A DNA stretch of 14,225 nt from Candidatus Brockarchaeota archaeon (GCA_017601265.1 JAFNJA010000010.1:10904-25128); one strand, 5' to 3'. Numbered from the stretch's first letter, positions 1-7,621 are shown. A program made the numbers and translations. The notes: generated by a model not told the origin, from the letters alone.

Positions 1-72
1 TGCGATCTAATCCGTAAAGATGCCATTTGACTATGTCTTTGAAGGCTCTACTTGTTGGCAATTGGTTAAAGA

Positions 73-97
73 AAAATATATCGGCAAACGTTGCCGA
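73..97 (+). promoter_or_regulatory. TATA box with adjacent perfect inverted repeat (putative operator) of the AbrB-PhoU gene
   Basis: An A/T-rich TATA-like element (AAAAATATA, 73-80 region) is followed directly by a perfect inverted repeat, TCGGCAA-N3-TTGCCGA, at 81-97. Archaeal transcription normally starts about 25 nt after the TATA centre, which here is near 100-103. The palindrome would therefore lie between TATA and the start site, where a bound protein blocks transcription. The downstream gene encodes an AbrB-type DNA-binding domain, so autoregulation is a reasonable inference. The placement also argues that translation starts downstream of this element. Confidence 0.5.
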
Positions 98-112
98 CTA
101 TTGGCGATATCT

Positions 113-1117
113 TTGGCGCCGTGGAGAAGGGCCGTCCAGGAAACGGGCGGGGGCTCCCTAGCCGTTACGCTGCCCAAGGGATGGGCTGACGCCCAAGGCG
201 TAAGGAAGGGTTCCTACATGCTGATCGTCGCGAATGAAGATGGATCTTTGAGGTTGCTCCCCGAAAGGGGAGAGATGAAGAAGGAAGCCTCTTGCGCGAT
301 CATAAGCAACAGTCCCAACTTGGTCAGGGACGTATTGGGCGGGTACCTCCTCGGGTTCGATGTTCTGAGGCTCGAGTCTCCCGAGCCGTTCCCTGCAAAA
401 ACGGTTGCGGAAGTGAGGAGGGCCGTGAGGAGGCTCTCGGGCGCTGAGATCGTCGAGGAACTGCCGAGGAGGATCGAAATCCAAGTTCTTCTCGACCCGG
501 AGGTAGTCGCCCCCGAGAAGGTCCTGAGGAGAGAGGGGACGCTGGTCGAGAGCATGGTGGCAGACGCGTCAGCCTCCCTCCTGGCAGGGGACGTCCGCTT
601 GGCGGGATCGACGGTCGAAAGGGACGAGGAGGTGGACAGGCAGTACTTCATCCTGGTGAGGATGGTAAGATCCGCCATAAGGGATCCGGAGATTACGCGC
701 AGGATGGGCATAAACCCCCTCCGCCTGCTGGACATGAGGCTGGTAGCCAGGTTCCTCGAGAGCTCCGGGGACGAGGCGGCTGCGATAGCTAGCCTGGCGG
801 GAGAGGTTGGGGGGTTGAGCGAAGGGATGCGCGACATGCTCGCGAGCCTCGGGAACCACGCGCTGGACTTGGTCAGGAAATCGGCGGAATCCTTCTTATC
901 GATGGACCCTTCTGCTGCCTCGCAGATATTCGCTATCTTCCAAGAAACGAGGGACATAGCGCGCGCGATCGAAAGCTCTCCGGAGGCGGGGAATTCCACC
1001 TCCGGAGCGGCCGTCTCGAAGGCGGTGCCGAGGTTCGAGAGGATTGCCGAAAACTCGATGGACATCGCGGAACTCGCCCCTTCGATATTATCTAAAGCCC
1101 CGGCAACGCTGAAATAA
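113..1117 (+). CDS. AbrB/SpoVT domain-PhoU fusion, phosphate uptake regulator
   Basis: This is a cytoplasmic regulator of the archaeal type that joins an N-terminal AbrB/SpoVT (swapped-hairpin) DNA-binding domain to PhoU helical bundles. The AbrB part is visible as AVQETGGGSLAVTLPKGWA near the N terminus. The PhoU part follows from about residue 70, with the typical acidic helix ERDEEVDRQYFILVRMV in the second bundle. PhoU proteins monitor phosphate transport, usually beside Pst transporters or Pho sensors; no pst gene lies in this window. The frame stays open back to an ATG at 20, but that adds 31 residues matching nothing in the family and places the TATA box and palindrome inside the gene. 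I therefore prefer TTG at 113, with TTG at 101 possible. A hairpin terminator follows at 1145. Family call is firm; the start is uncertain. Confidence 0.85.
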   Translation: MAPWRRAVQETGGGSLAVTLPKGWADAQGVRKGSYMLIVANEDGSLRLLPERGEMKKEASCAIISNSPNLVRDVLGGYLLGFDVLRLESPEPFPAKTVAEVRRAVRRLSGAEIVEELPRRIEIQVLLDPEVVAPEKVLRREGTLVESMVADASASLLAGDVRLAGSTVERDEEVDRQYFILVRMVRSAIRDPEITRRMGINPLRLLDMRLVARFLESSGDEAAAIASLAGEVGGLSEGMRDMLASLGNHALDLVRKSAESFLSMDPSAASQIFAIFQETRDIARAIESSPEAGNSTSGAAVSKAVPRFERIAENSMDIAELAPSILSKAPATLK

Positions 1118-1144
1118 ATTACACGAAATCGTCCCCTTTTCGGA

Positions 1145-1169
1145 GGTTCGCTTGAGAGCGAGCCTTTTT
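1145..1169 (+). terminator. Hairpin plus T-run terminator after the AbrB-PhoU gene
   Basis: GGTTCGCT (1145-1152) pairs with AGCGAGCC (1157-1164) across a TGAG loop. That gives eight base pairs including one G-T wobble, immediately followed by TTTTTC. It lies 28 nt after the stop codon. A hairpin is not required for archaeal termination, but a T-run is, so this is a good 3' end for the upstream transcript. Confidence 0.6.
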
Positions 1170-1276
1170 CATCCCATGAAGCAAGGCCAACTAGAGCGTG
1201 GCTCTGTCAAGATAGGCTGTATAAGGTCAATGCAACGTAACCGCAAGCCGCTTGGAGGCGCCCCAGACCCATTACA

Positions 1277-1290
1277 TAGAATATATAGTA
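1277..1290 (+). promoter_or_regulatory. Candidate TATA box upstream of the first ECF S component
   Basis: The strongly A/T-rich stretch TAGAATATATAG sits just before the gene. At normal spacing transcription would begin near 1308, after the ATG at 1300 but before the second in-frame ATG at 1336. That would favour the shorter product. A weaker candidate, TGTATAAGG near 1219-1227, would serve the ATG at 1300. The two cannot be separated from sequence alone. Confidence 0.4.
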
Positions 1291-1299
1291 TAATTCGGA

Positions 1300-2172
1300 A
1301 TGACTGAAATAGGAAAATATTTCAGGAAGCCAGCCATGCCGTCAAGAACGCCCGGGATTTCGAGGTCTCGGAAGGTGGCAGCAACCGCTCTGTGCGCGGC
1401 TCTTTACGGCGCTACCGGCTACATGACGTCGTTTATCCAATCTCCCTGGGGTTTCGGGCAATTCAGGCCTGCCGCGGCCGTGGTGCCCGTTATCTTCGCC
1501 GTTTTGTTCGGCCCCTGGGTCGCGGGAGTTGGCGCCGCCCTTGGCTCTCAGATCACGGACACCTTGACGCCCGGTTACTTCCTTTCCGGCATAATCGCTG
1601 GCATGCCGGGAAATTTCCTCGGGTTCTACCTTTACGGCTGGTTACTCAGGGGGAGGTTCAGTTGGAGGAGGTTCGTCCTTACTAGCGCGTTCACGCTCTT
1701 TGCCGCAAACCTTGTGACGGCCGCCCTGGTTGCGGTCTACTACGCCATCTTCCTTCCTTCCGTTTTCAACCTCGCTTGGGGGGCCGCTTTGACCGTCGGT
1801 TTGACCGCATACTGGTTCATAACGATGCTCCCGTTCGCTTTGACGATCGACCCAGCCTTGATCAGGATCGTGAGCCGTTCAAAGCCGGAGCTCGCGCCCG
1901 AGGACGTCTTGAGGGCGGCCATTAAGGATGAAACCAAGGAGGTTGCCTTCGCCCTGATCGTTACGGGTTCGGCCGTCTTGGCGATAGGGCTCGCCTTTTT
2001 TACCAAGCCGGAGGTGGTCCAGCTTGCGGGCGTCCCAGCCTACCCTCTCCAGATTCTTTTCGGGGGAGGGGGCGCGGCAATGCTGGCCCTTGGGTTCGTT
2101 TTCCTGCTTTACGGGAGGCTGGCGCAGAAACCTAGTTCGGCGCGCGAAGCCAAGCCTGAAGGTGGAAGGTAA
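1300..2172 (+). CDS. ECF transporter S component (vitamin/cofactor-binding membrane subunit)
   Basis: This multi-spanning membrane protein of 290 residues carries the substrate-binding core of energy-coupling-factor importers. The S-component pattern is seen from residue 24: KVAATALCAALYGATGYMTS, then RPAAAVVPVIFAVLFGPWVAG, then the acidic Asp in GSQITD (residue 87) and GIIAGMPGNFLGF. About six helices lie between 25 and 185. Two more hydrophobic helices (about 215-235 and 250-272) form a C-terminal addition beyond the usual domain. S components bind a vitamin or its precursor and work with EcfA/EcfT, which are not in this window, so they must be shared from elsewhere. The ligand cannot be named from sequence. 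ATG at 1336 is an alternative start, with an AGGAAG element ahead of it. Confidence 0.75.
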   Translation: MTEIGKYFRKPAMPSRTPGISRSRKVAATALCAALYGATGYMTSFIQSPWGFGQFRPAAAVVPVIFAVLFGPWVAGVGAALGSQITDTLTPGYFLSGIIAGMPGNFLGFYLYGWLLRGRFSWRRFVLTSAFTLFAANLVTAALVAVYYAIFLPSVFNLAWGAALTVGLTAYWFITMLPFALTIDPALIRIVSRSKPELAPEDVLRAAIKDETKEVAFALIVTGSAVLAIGLAFFTKPEVVQLAGVPAYPLQILFGGGGAAMLALGFVFLLYGRLAQKPSSAREAKPEGGR

Positions 2173-2319
2173 AACGCAGGACGTTTCGATTGCAAAAACA
2201 TCGCGCGGGGTAGCTGGGCATTCGTCGCAGAACGAACCGAGGACAGGAAGAGACTTGATTCGAATCGGAAACAAGCTTAACGCCAACCTTTCAATCAATC
2301 CCCAAGGAGGCGATTTTGG

Positions 2320-2373
2320 GCCGATTCTTAGCGTGTGGGTACGCGCCCGCGGCAAAATCTAATTAGAATCGGC
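2320..2373. promoter_or_regulatory. Promoter region with 9-bp inverted repeat upstream of the SppA-like gene
   Basis: GCCGATTCT (2320-2328) is repeated in inverted form as AGAATCGGC (2365-2373), with 36 nt between. A third GAATCGG lies near 2263. The intervening sequence holds AAAATCTAATTAG (2354-2366), a possible TATA element that would start transcription near 2385, just before the ATG at 2396. The arms could be paired binding sites for one regulator. The rest of the 223-nt gap from 2173 shows no gene. Confidence 0.3.
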
Positions 2374-2395
2374 TAGCAGCAACCTCCGGGTCGGA

Positions 2396-4684
2396 ATGGA
2401 ACCGCATTTAGCTTTGCTGAAGCTCGGAAAGAAGCGCGTTATGGCATTGGCGATCGTCTGCGTTTTGGCCGCCTCTGCCGCAGGTTATTTCTTTCTGGCT
2501 CGACACGTTTCGAGGAAAGACGCCGTGGGGGTGATAAGCGTTAGCGGGGCCATCGTTTTCTCGGAGGACGTTGAGCGCTACGTCGCTATGATAAACCGCG
2601 CCATCACGAACGACAGCATAAGGGCCGTCGTTTTGAGGATCGACTCGCCCGGGGGGTACGTGGACCTGGTGGAGCAGGTGTATCTTGACCTATTGGAGCT
2701 GAAGAAGGCCAAGCCCGTTGTCGCCTCCATAACTTTCGCGGCTTCCGGCGGGTATTACATAGCAGTTGCAGCCGACTACATTTGCGCGGAACCGACGACC
2801 TTCGTGGGGAACGTCGGGGTGATAGGAACGGTCCCGCCGACGCTCATACCTTCGGAGGTCGCCCTGGAAACCGGGCCTTACAAGGCTACCGGCCTTTCGG
2901 AGCTACTTTTCCCCTTCAACCTCAGCGCGGCACTGGACAACTTCGTTTCGGCCGTGGAAAAAGGCAGGGGGGACCGCCTGAGGCTAACGCCTTCCCAGCT
3001 CAAGAAGGGCCTCCTTTACCTAGGAAGCGAGGCCGTGGAAGTCGGGTTGGTGGACGAGATAGGCTCCCTCCAGAAAGCCATCAAGGAAGCAACAGGGAGG
3101 GCGGGATTGAGGGAGTACGAAGTCGTCGACCTCAACGTCGCGGTCGGCGTTTCTAGCGGACTGGGAAGCTCCTCCAACCAAACGCCGTCTTTGGATTGGA
3201 GGGGTTTGACCTTGGAGGCTCTCAGCGAGATCCGGCCGCCTCCGTCGATCCTCTACCTCTACCTGCAGCCTGGCGCTATCAGGCAGAGCGCGTCAGAGGA
3301 TGGAGACTTAGTTTCAAACGGGGACTTCGCGTCCGGCGGAGCTGGGGAAAGGACCGTGCTCGTTGACGACTCCCACGGAAACAAGGTCTCCGCGTGGCAG
3401 CTGGACGTTCTGATGGCGGAGCTGGCGATCAGGAACGCGACCGTCAGGTTCGTTCCAAGCTGGAGGGAGCTGGAGCAGGCGTTAAGCGGCGCCTCCTGCC
3501 TCATAGTGGCCTCTCCGGCCGACCCTTACTCCGCGGAGGAGGCGGAAAGGATAGAGCGGTTCGTGAGCGGGGGCGGCATTCTTGCGCTCTTCTACGATCC
3601 GGCCTACGAATACGTCGAGATACCTGGGCTCTTCGGCCCTATAAATTCCCTCTCCGCGAGGTTCGGCTTGTCCTTCGCCAAGGGGTACCTGTACAACGAG
3701 GTTGAAAATTACGGGATATACAGGAACGTGTACGTGAAAGCGTTCGCGGACAACCGCTTAACCCGGGGCTTGGAGAGCGTCGTCTTCTTCACGGCGGCCC
3801 ACATATATTCAATGAACAAGGGAGTGGCCTGGGCGTCGAACGGCACTCATTCCTCGGCGGCTGAGAGGCCTGGCAACTACACCACCATAGCCTCGGTGGA
3901 CAGGGGCAAGGGGACCGTCATAGCGTTCGGAGACCAAACGTTCCTCGCGGAACCCTTCTGTTACGTCGAAGACAACCGCAAGCTGATATTGAACCTCGTT
4001 TCGATCATCACCGGAGTCGAGCCGAAAGCCGAAGAGGGCGTTGGGGGAAGCGTCGAGGAGGAAGTGGCGGAGCCTGATCTCCCGGTAGGCACTGAAAAGG
4101 AATACACGGAAAGGGTTGACGGGAATGAAAGCCTTGTCGGTTGGTTCAAGGTAAGCGACACCGAAGTAAGGATCGAACGCCCGGACCGAGTCACCCATTA
4201 CTACTTCACGGAAGACGGAAAACTTTGGAGGTGGGTTTCAGACGGCATGGAGTGCGTCTACGATAACCCGATACCGGAGCCGCCATTTCCTTTGGTGAAG
4301 GGGGAGAAGTGGGCTTACGAGAGCCGCTACGTCCTGAGCTTTGGCGGGAAGCTGCATTTGGGCAAGATTTCCGCGCAGGAGGAAGTCGTGGGCTTCGAGG
4401 ATGTGCTGGCGGGGGACGACAAGAGGTATTTCTGCGCCAAGGTGAGGTTCAGGGGGGTCGATAGCCTCGCGGTCGAAGGCGGGAACATGACGATCGTGAT
4501 TGAAGAGCTTTACTGGATCTCCTCCTACGCCGGTTCCGTCAAGGAGGAATCGATCAGCAGGTATTACGTGGACGGCGCTTTCGCGCTAGAAGAAATGAGG
4601 ACGCTCCTGCTGAAATCTATCAGGAAGGGGGCTGAACTCCAGAAAGGACTCGCGGGATCCTTCGCCTCGTTTCCCAGATTTTAG
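2396..4684 (+). CDS. SppA-type S49 membrane protease fused to a DUF4350-like domain and a C-terminal beta domain
   Basis: This is a membrane-anchored serine protease of the signal-peptide-peptidase SppA (S49) family. A signal anchor covers residues 15-36. The protease domain runs from about 43 to 245. It shows the oxyanion-loop region RIDSPGG (81-87), the nucleophile in AASGGYY (Ser117), GNVGVIG, and the general-base Lys in ETGPYK (Lys163), so the Ser-Lys dyad is intact. SppA proteins degrade leftover signal peptides and other membrane peptides on the outer face. Archaeal single-domain SppA is usually about 230-300 residues; this one has 762. Residues about 316-540 resemble the GATase-like DUF4350 fold (CLIVASPADPYS, RFVSGGGILALFYDP, GKGTVIAFGDQTF). 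Residues about 566-750 form a beta-rich domain beginning like surface TapB-type domains, with FPLVKGEKWAYESRY. The flanking domains are assigned by pattern, less surely than the protease. Confidence 0.8.
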   Translation: MEPHLALLKLGKKRVMALAIVCVLAASAAGYFFLARHVSRKDAVGVISVSGAIVFSEDVERYVAMINRAITNDSIRAVVLRIDSPGGYVDLVEQVYLDLLELKKAKPVVASITFAASGGYYIAVAADYICAEPTTFVGNVGVIGTVPPTLIPSEVALETGPYKATGLSELLFPFNLSAALDNFVSAVEKGRGDRLRLTPSQLKKGLLYLGSEAVEVGLVDEIGSLQKAIKEATGRAGLREYEVVDLNVAVGVSSGLGSSSNQTPSLDWRGLTLEALSEIRPPPSILYLYLQPGAIRQSASEDGDLVSNGDFASGGAGERTVLVDDSHGNKVSAWQLDVLMAELAIRNATVRFVPSWRELEQALSGASCLIVASPADPYSAEEAERIERFVSGGGILALFYDPAYEYVEIPGLFGPINSLSARFGLSFAKGYLYNEVENYGIYRNVYVKAFADNRLTRGLESVVFFTAAHIYSMNKGVAWASNGTHSSAAERPGNYTTIASVDRGKGTVIAFGDQTFLAEPFCYVEDNRKLILNLVSIITGVEPKAEEGVGGSVEEEVAEPDLPVGTEKEYTERVDGNESLVGWFKVSDTEVRIERPDRVTHYYFTEDGKLWRWVSDGMECVYDNPIPEPPFPLVKGEKWAYESRYVLSFGGKLHLGKISAQEEVVGFEDVLAGDDKRYFCAKVRFRGVDSLAVEGGNMTIVIEELYWISSYAGSVKEESISRYYVDGAFALEEMRTLLLKSIRKGAELQKGLAGSFASFPRF

Positions 4685-4816
4685 GGGAGCGGAAGACGCG
4701 AAAAGGAATCGGGTTTGCAATGAACTCGGGCCTTTAGATACGCGCCTCAATAGCGCGGAGGCGAGGGCCGAGGACGCTTTCGCGGAAAGAATACCTGGGT
4801 TAGCGGGGCCTAAAGG

Positions 4817-6130
4817 TTGTTGACGAAGGGCGGTAAACTCGCCTATGCCATGGGCAGGCTCGGCTCCTCCACTCTGCTTTCGTTGGTCGATCTCGCCACG
4901 TTTTGGCTCTACTTGGAACATTTCCGCCTGAGCGGGTTGTTGGTGGGGACGGCGTTCACCATCGGGAAGCTCGTGATCGCCTTCTTCGGTTGGTACTTCG
5001 GGTATTTGAGCGACGTGACGAAGTCCAAGAGGTGGGGGAGGCGCAAGCCGTACATCTTTTCCGGAAGCATCTTGCTCGCCTTCTCGACCACCATGATATT
5101 CGCCCCCGATTTCTTCGTCCCAACCGCCAACGAGGTTTTCCTGTTCCTCTACGTTACTTTCTTCCTCAGCTTGGCAAACCTCAGCTATGGCTTGTTGAGC
5201 ACCCCGTACATGGCGTGGCTGGCCGAGATAGCGGATCCGGAAGAGCGGGTATCGGTTTCGGCTTACCAGAACGCTTTCGCCATGTTGGCGCAGGTCGTCG
5301 GAGTCCTCGTGAGCTTTTCGTTGCCGCTACTCCTCGAAGGAGGATCTTCTCAAGCTCTTTGGTTGCTGGCCTGCCTTGGGGCCTTCGAGGTGCTCCTTTA
5401 CTTGCCGGCTGCCTTCACGATAAGGGAAAAGGAAAGGCCGATCCCGAAGCCTAACGTGCGCAGGGAGGTGGCCATAATCCTAGGCAACAGGAACTACCGA
5501 TCTTGGCTCGCCCTCCAGGGATTAATGTCGATGCCAACCGCCATACTCGCTAGCCTGATCCTAAGTTACGTGCAGAACGTCTTGACGTTAGTCGGGGTTC
5601 AATACATGATGGTTGGTGGCTTGATGCTATTGCTTACGATCGCATTCTTCGCCTTTTGGACGGCGGCATCCAAGAGGCTGGGCAAGAAAAAGCCGCTCGT
5701 GGCGTCGGTGCTTGTTCTGACGGCGTCCTTGCCGCTCACGCTCGTCATCGGGCAGCCCGTTCTCGGCTTCGTGCCGAGCGCCTTGCAGGCATCCTTCTTC
5801 ATATCTTTGGTTGCAGCAGGCATCTCGGGATGGTACCTCTTCCCAAGTCCCATAACGGCAGACATAGCCCAGCAGGACGAGATGTCGGGAGGGGAGGCCC
5901 GGGCTGGCAGTTACAACGGCTTAGTATCCATTCCATTGAACGTCCTGCAATCCCTCGCTCGCTTCATCTCCGGCTTCTTGGCGGACCTGCCGGCCGCCGA
6001 GGGGCGGTCCTACACTGCCGGGATGCTCCTTTGGGGCCCCGTGTCCTCGATCCTGCTGCTTCCTTGCCTCATCGTTCTGGCGAAGTATGTCGAGACGGAT
6101 CCCCTGGTAAGGCAGCAAGCGCGTCCATAA
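4817..6130 (+). CDS. GPH/MFS_2-type sugar:cation symporter
   Basis: This 12-helix transporter of 437 residues belongs to the glycoside-pentoside-hexuronide (MFS_2) group of the major facilitator superfamily. The cytoplasmic loop between helices 2 and 3 has the characteristic GYLSDVTKSKRWGRRKPYI (62-80). LAYAMGRLGSS at the N terminus fits the family's first helix. Members import sugars or sugar acids with Na+ or H+; the substrate here cannot be named. A GH38-like fragment lies in the same window but is decayed and distant. Translation starts at TTG 4817 (an AAAGG element lies just before it); ATG at 4850 is less likely because it removes conserved residues. The 132-nt gap upstream holds only a weak hairpin. 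The next gene begins under 100 nt downstream and may be co-transcribed. Confidence 0.75.
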   Translation: MLTKGGKLAYAMGRLGSSTLLSLVDLATFWLYLEHFRLSGLLVGTAFTIGKLVIAFFGWYFGYLSDVTKSKRWGRRKPYIFSGSILLAFSTTMIFAPDFFVPTANEVFLFLYVTFFLSLANLSYGLLSTPYMAWLAEIADPEERVSVSAYQNAFAMLAQVVGVLVSFSLPLLLEGGSSQALWLLACLGAFEVLLYLPAAFTIREKERPIPKPNVRREVAIILGNRNYRSWLALQGLMSMPTAILASLILSYVQNVLTLVGVQYMMVGGLMLLLTIAFFAFWTAASKRLGKKKPLVASVLVLTASLPLTLVIGQPVLGFVPSALQASFFISLVAAGISGWYLFPSPITADIAQQDEMSGGEARAGSYNGLVSIPLNVLQSLARFISGFLADLPAAEGRSYTAGMLLWGPVSSILLLPCLIVLAKYVETDPLVRQQARP

Positions 6131-6223
6131 ATACGGCTGCTGACGTCCGGATGGAGCCAAGAAAAAATCGGATTCCTCATTACGTGGATCGCGTTGCCTC
6201 CGAACCGCTCCGGCATAGGCACG

Positions 6224-6883
6224 ATGCAAGAAGGGTCGTTACACGCGTCCCTGAAGGAATGGTACTCCCTTCCAGGCGACCTTCTTGAGGCCACGGTGGA
6301 AGGGTACTCGGTAGACATCGTCCGCGGCGGACTCCTGATCGAGATCCAGACCCGGAACTTCTCTGCGCTGAAGCGGAAGCTCAAAGCACTTGTAGAGAAC
6401 CATCGGGTTCGGCTCGTCTACCCGATACCAATGGAGAAGTGGATCGCTCGCGTTTCGGACGGAGGCGAGCTCATCGGGCGGAGAAGGTCGCCGAGGCGCG
6501 GTAGCCTTGAGGGCGTTTTTTACGAGCTCGTAAGCTTCCCGCAGCTTGTCCGCAACCCAGGCTTTTCTTTGGAGGTTCTCATGATCAGGGAGGAAGAGGT
6601 TCGCCGCATGACCAGTAATCGTTGGCGCAAGGCTTGGAGCACGGTCGATCGCCGCTTACTGGAGGTCGTGGAAAGCGCCGCCTTCGAGTCGCCGTCGGAT
6701 TATCGAAAATTTCTTCCGCGTTCGATACGGGCGCCCTTCACGAGCCGCGACCTTGCTGACGCGCTACGCCTTCCCTGCAACTTGGCGCAGAAGATGGCCT
6801 ATTGCCTTCGCGGGATGGGCGTCATCGAAGCCGTGGGGAGGCGCGGGAACTTCCTGCTTTATGCCACTTCGGTTTCTAGGTGA
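6224..6883 (+). CDS. PD-(D/E)XK-like nuclease domain with C-terminal winged helix, conserved hypothetical
   Basis: This is a soluble protein of 219 residues from a conserved but uncharacterised family that I associate mainly with bacteria. Residues 24-42 read TVEGYSVDIVRGGLLIEIQ. The Asp31...Glu40-x-Gln42 arrangement fits the active-site core of PD-(D/E)XK nucleases (D-(E/Q)xK class). A strand-rich stretch KRKLKALVENHRVRLVYPIP follows, then RRKSPRRG-like basic residues at 86-92. The C terminus (171-215) looks like a winged helix: FTSRDLADALRL, then CLRGMGVIEAVGRRGNFLLY. The ATG at 6224 matches the family N terminus (MQEGSLHASLKEWYSLPGD); an upstream ATG at 6194 adds ten unrelated residues. 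Of 28 Arg codons, 22 are CGN, whereas neighbouring genes use AGG heavily, which suggests transfer. Nuclease activity is inferred from the motif only. Confidence 0.65.
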   Translation: MQEGSLHASLKEWYSLPGDLLEATVEGYSVDIVRGGLLIEIQTRNFSALKRKLKALVENHRVRLVYPIPMEKWIARVSDGGELIGRRRSPRRGSLEGVFYELVSFPQLVRNPGFSLEVLMIREEEVRRMTSNRWRKAWSTVDRRLLEVVESAAFESPSDYRKFLPRSIRAPFTSRDLADALRLPCNLAQKMAYCLRGMGVIEAVGRRGNFLLYATSVSR

Positions 6884-6960
6884 ATCGCGCCGGAAGGAAA
6901 TGTCACGAGAAACGACTACGGTCAAGGCGCGGAGATCTGTTTGCGATCGGACGCGGCTCC

Positions 6961-7029
6961 CTGAAGCCGCTATCGGAGCTGTTTTCGTTGAAGGGTAAAA
7001 GAGCCCTAATCACGGGCTCGTCGGGGGCG
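6961..7029 (+). pseudogene. Truncated 5' end of an SDR-family dehydrogenase
   Basis: The frame reads LKPLSELFSLKGKRALITGSSG. This is the start of a short-chain dehydrogenase: the first beta strand and the beginning of the TGxxxGxG nucleotide-binding loop. It breaks off exactly where GIG should follow, at about 7026. The next codons (ADPLKWVV) are unrelated and the frame ends by 7101. About 230 residues of a normal SDR are missing. The parvulin promoter begins some 55 nt further on, so the deletion joined the two. No start codon is obvious; the frame opens with a GTG at 6880 that overlaps the preceding stop. Confidence 0.65.
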
Positions 7030-7082
7030 GATCCGCTGAAGTGGGTCGTTCGTGCCAAGGAGCGGCGCCAGTGTGAGAAGCG

Positions 7083-7092
7083 TTATAAATTT
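7083..7092 (+). promoter_or_regulatory. TATA box of the parvulin gene
   Basis: TTATAAATT is centred near 7087, about 25 nt before the ATG at 7112. That is the spacing expected for a leaderless or nearly leaderless archaeal transcript. A GGTGAAG element at 7097-7103 could act as a ribosome-binding site if initiation occurs slightly upstream. Confidence 0.6.
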
Positions 7093-7111
7093 GCCCGGTG
7101 AAGTTACGTCC

Positions 7112-7387
7112 ATGGCGGACAAGATACATTGCGCTCACATTCTCGTGAAGACTGAGCGGGAGGCGGAGGCGGTTTTGGACCGCCTCAAAAAGGGGGAAAA
7201 GTTTGCAAACGTTGCCCGCGAGGTTTCCATTTGCCCTTCGGGAAAACGCGGGGGGGACCTCGGGACTTTCGGCAGGGGGAAGATGGTGAAGGAATTTGAA
7301 ACGGCGGCTTTCGCTCTGCAGAAGGGGCAGGTCTCGCCGGTCGTGAAGACGAAGTTCGGGTACCACGTAATCAAGAGGCTGGAATGA
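7112..7387 (+). CDS. Single-domain parvulin peptidyl-prolyl cis-trans isomerase
   Basis: This 91-residue protein is almost exactly one PpiC/rotamase domain. It catalyses cis-trans isomerisation of peptidyl-prolyl bonds and, lacking a signal peptide, acts in the cytoplasm or at the inner membrane face. The active-site residues are recognisable: His9 in CAHILVK, Cys41 in the position held by Cys or Asp, Met58 and Phe62 in RGKMVKEFE, and His85 in FGYHVIKRL. Its layout and motifs (MADKI..HILVK, GDLG.FGRGKMV) closely follow the thaumarchaeal parvulins CsPinA and NmPin, which supports a TACK archaeal host. An in-frame ATG at 7052 adds 20 residues that overlap the promoter, so ATG 7112 is the start. 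The gene sits alone, immediately left of the first direct repeat. Confidence 0.92.
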   Translation: MADKIHCAHILVKTEREAEAVLDRLKKGEKFANVAREVSICPSGKRGGDLGTFGRGKMVKEFETAAFALQKGQVSPVVKTKFGYHVIKRLE

Positions 7388-7421
7388 ACAAGGAAGGCCC
7401 TGATTTCGTAGCTTATCAAAA

Positions 7422-7515
7422 GAAAAACATATTGGCCTGAATGAAGTACGTTGGGGAGGCGACGATGAAGAGGAATTACCAAATCGAAGGGTGAAATCAA
7501 GGCATTTGACTGAGT
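7422..7515 (+). repeat. Direct repeat, copy A (94 bp) at the left island boundary
   Basis: This stretch matches 12930-13023 at 90 of 94 positions in the same orientation. The differences are at 7427, 7436, 7450 and 7498. Weaker similarity continues to about 7553. In the + frame both copies encode HIGLNEV-x-WGGDDEEELPNRRVK. Two of the four differences are silent in that frame, one is Arg/His, and one converts Ser to stop in copy B. This hints at a former coding segment that I do not recognise. No terminal inverted repeats or target duplications are evident. Confidence 0.85.
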
Positions 7516-7621
7516 TGTTAATATGAACTCCAGCGTACATGGTCCCATTGGCGTTGGCCAGAAATCCGCAAGCCCATCCTTTGCCCTTGCGCTTCCATTA
7601 TCGCATAGACTTGACTTGAGG

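Noticed and set aside
20..112. N-terminal extension of the AbrB-PhoU protein from ATG 20
   Set aside because: It would translate the TATA box and palindrome, and the 31 residues match nothing in the family, whose N terminus begins just before the AbrB strand.
1170..1276. Riboswitch (for example TPP or FMN) ahead of the first ECF S component
   Set aside because: No recognisable conserved core of a known vitamin riboswitch is present.
2250..2275. GATTCGAATC resembling a tRNA T-loop
   Set aside because: The flanking bases do not form a T-stem and no acceptor or anticodon arm fits.
4743..4763. CGCCTC...GAGGCG hairpin between SppA and the symporter
   Set aside because: Only six base pairs with a nine-nt loop and no T-run; too weak to call a terminator or RNA element.
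7010..7540. Long open frame on the minus strand across the parvulin gene and repeat A
   Set aside because: It is antisense to a clearly real parvulin and its translation has no recognisable domain.
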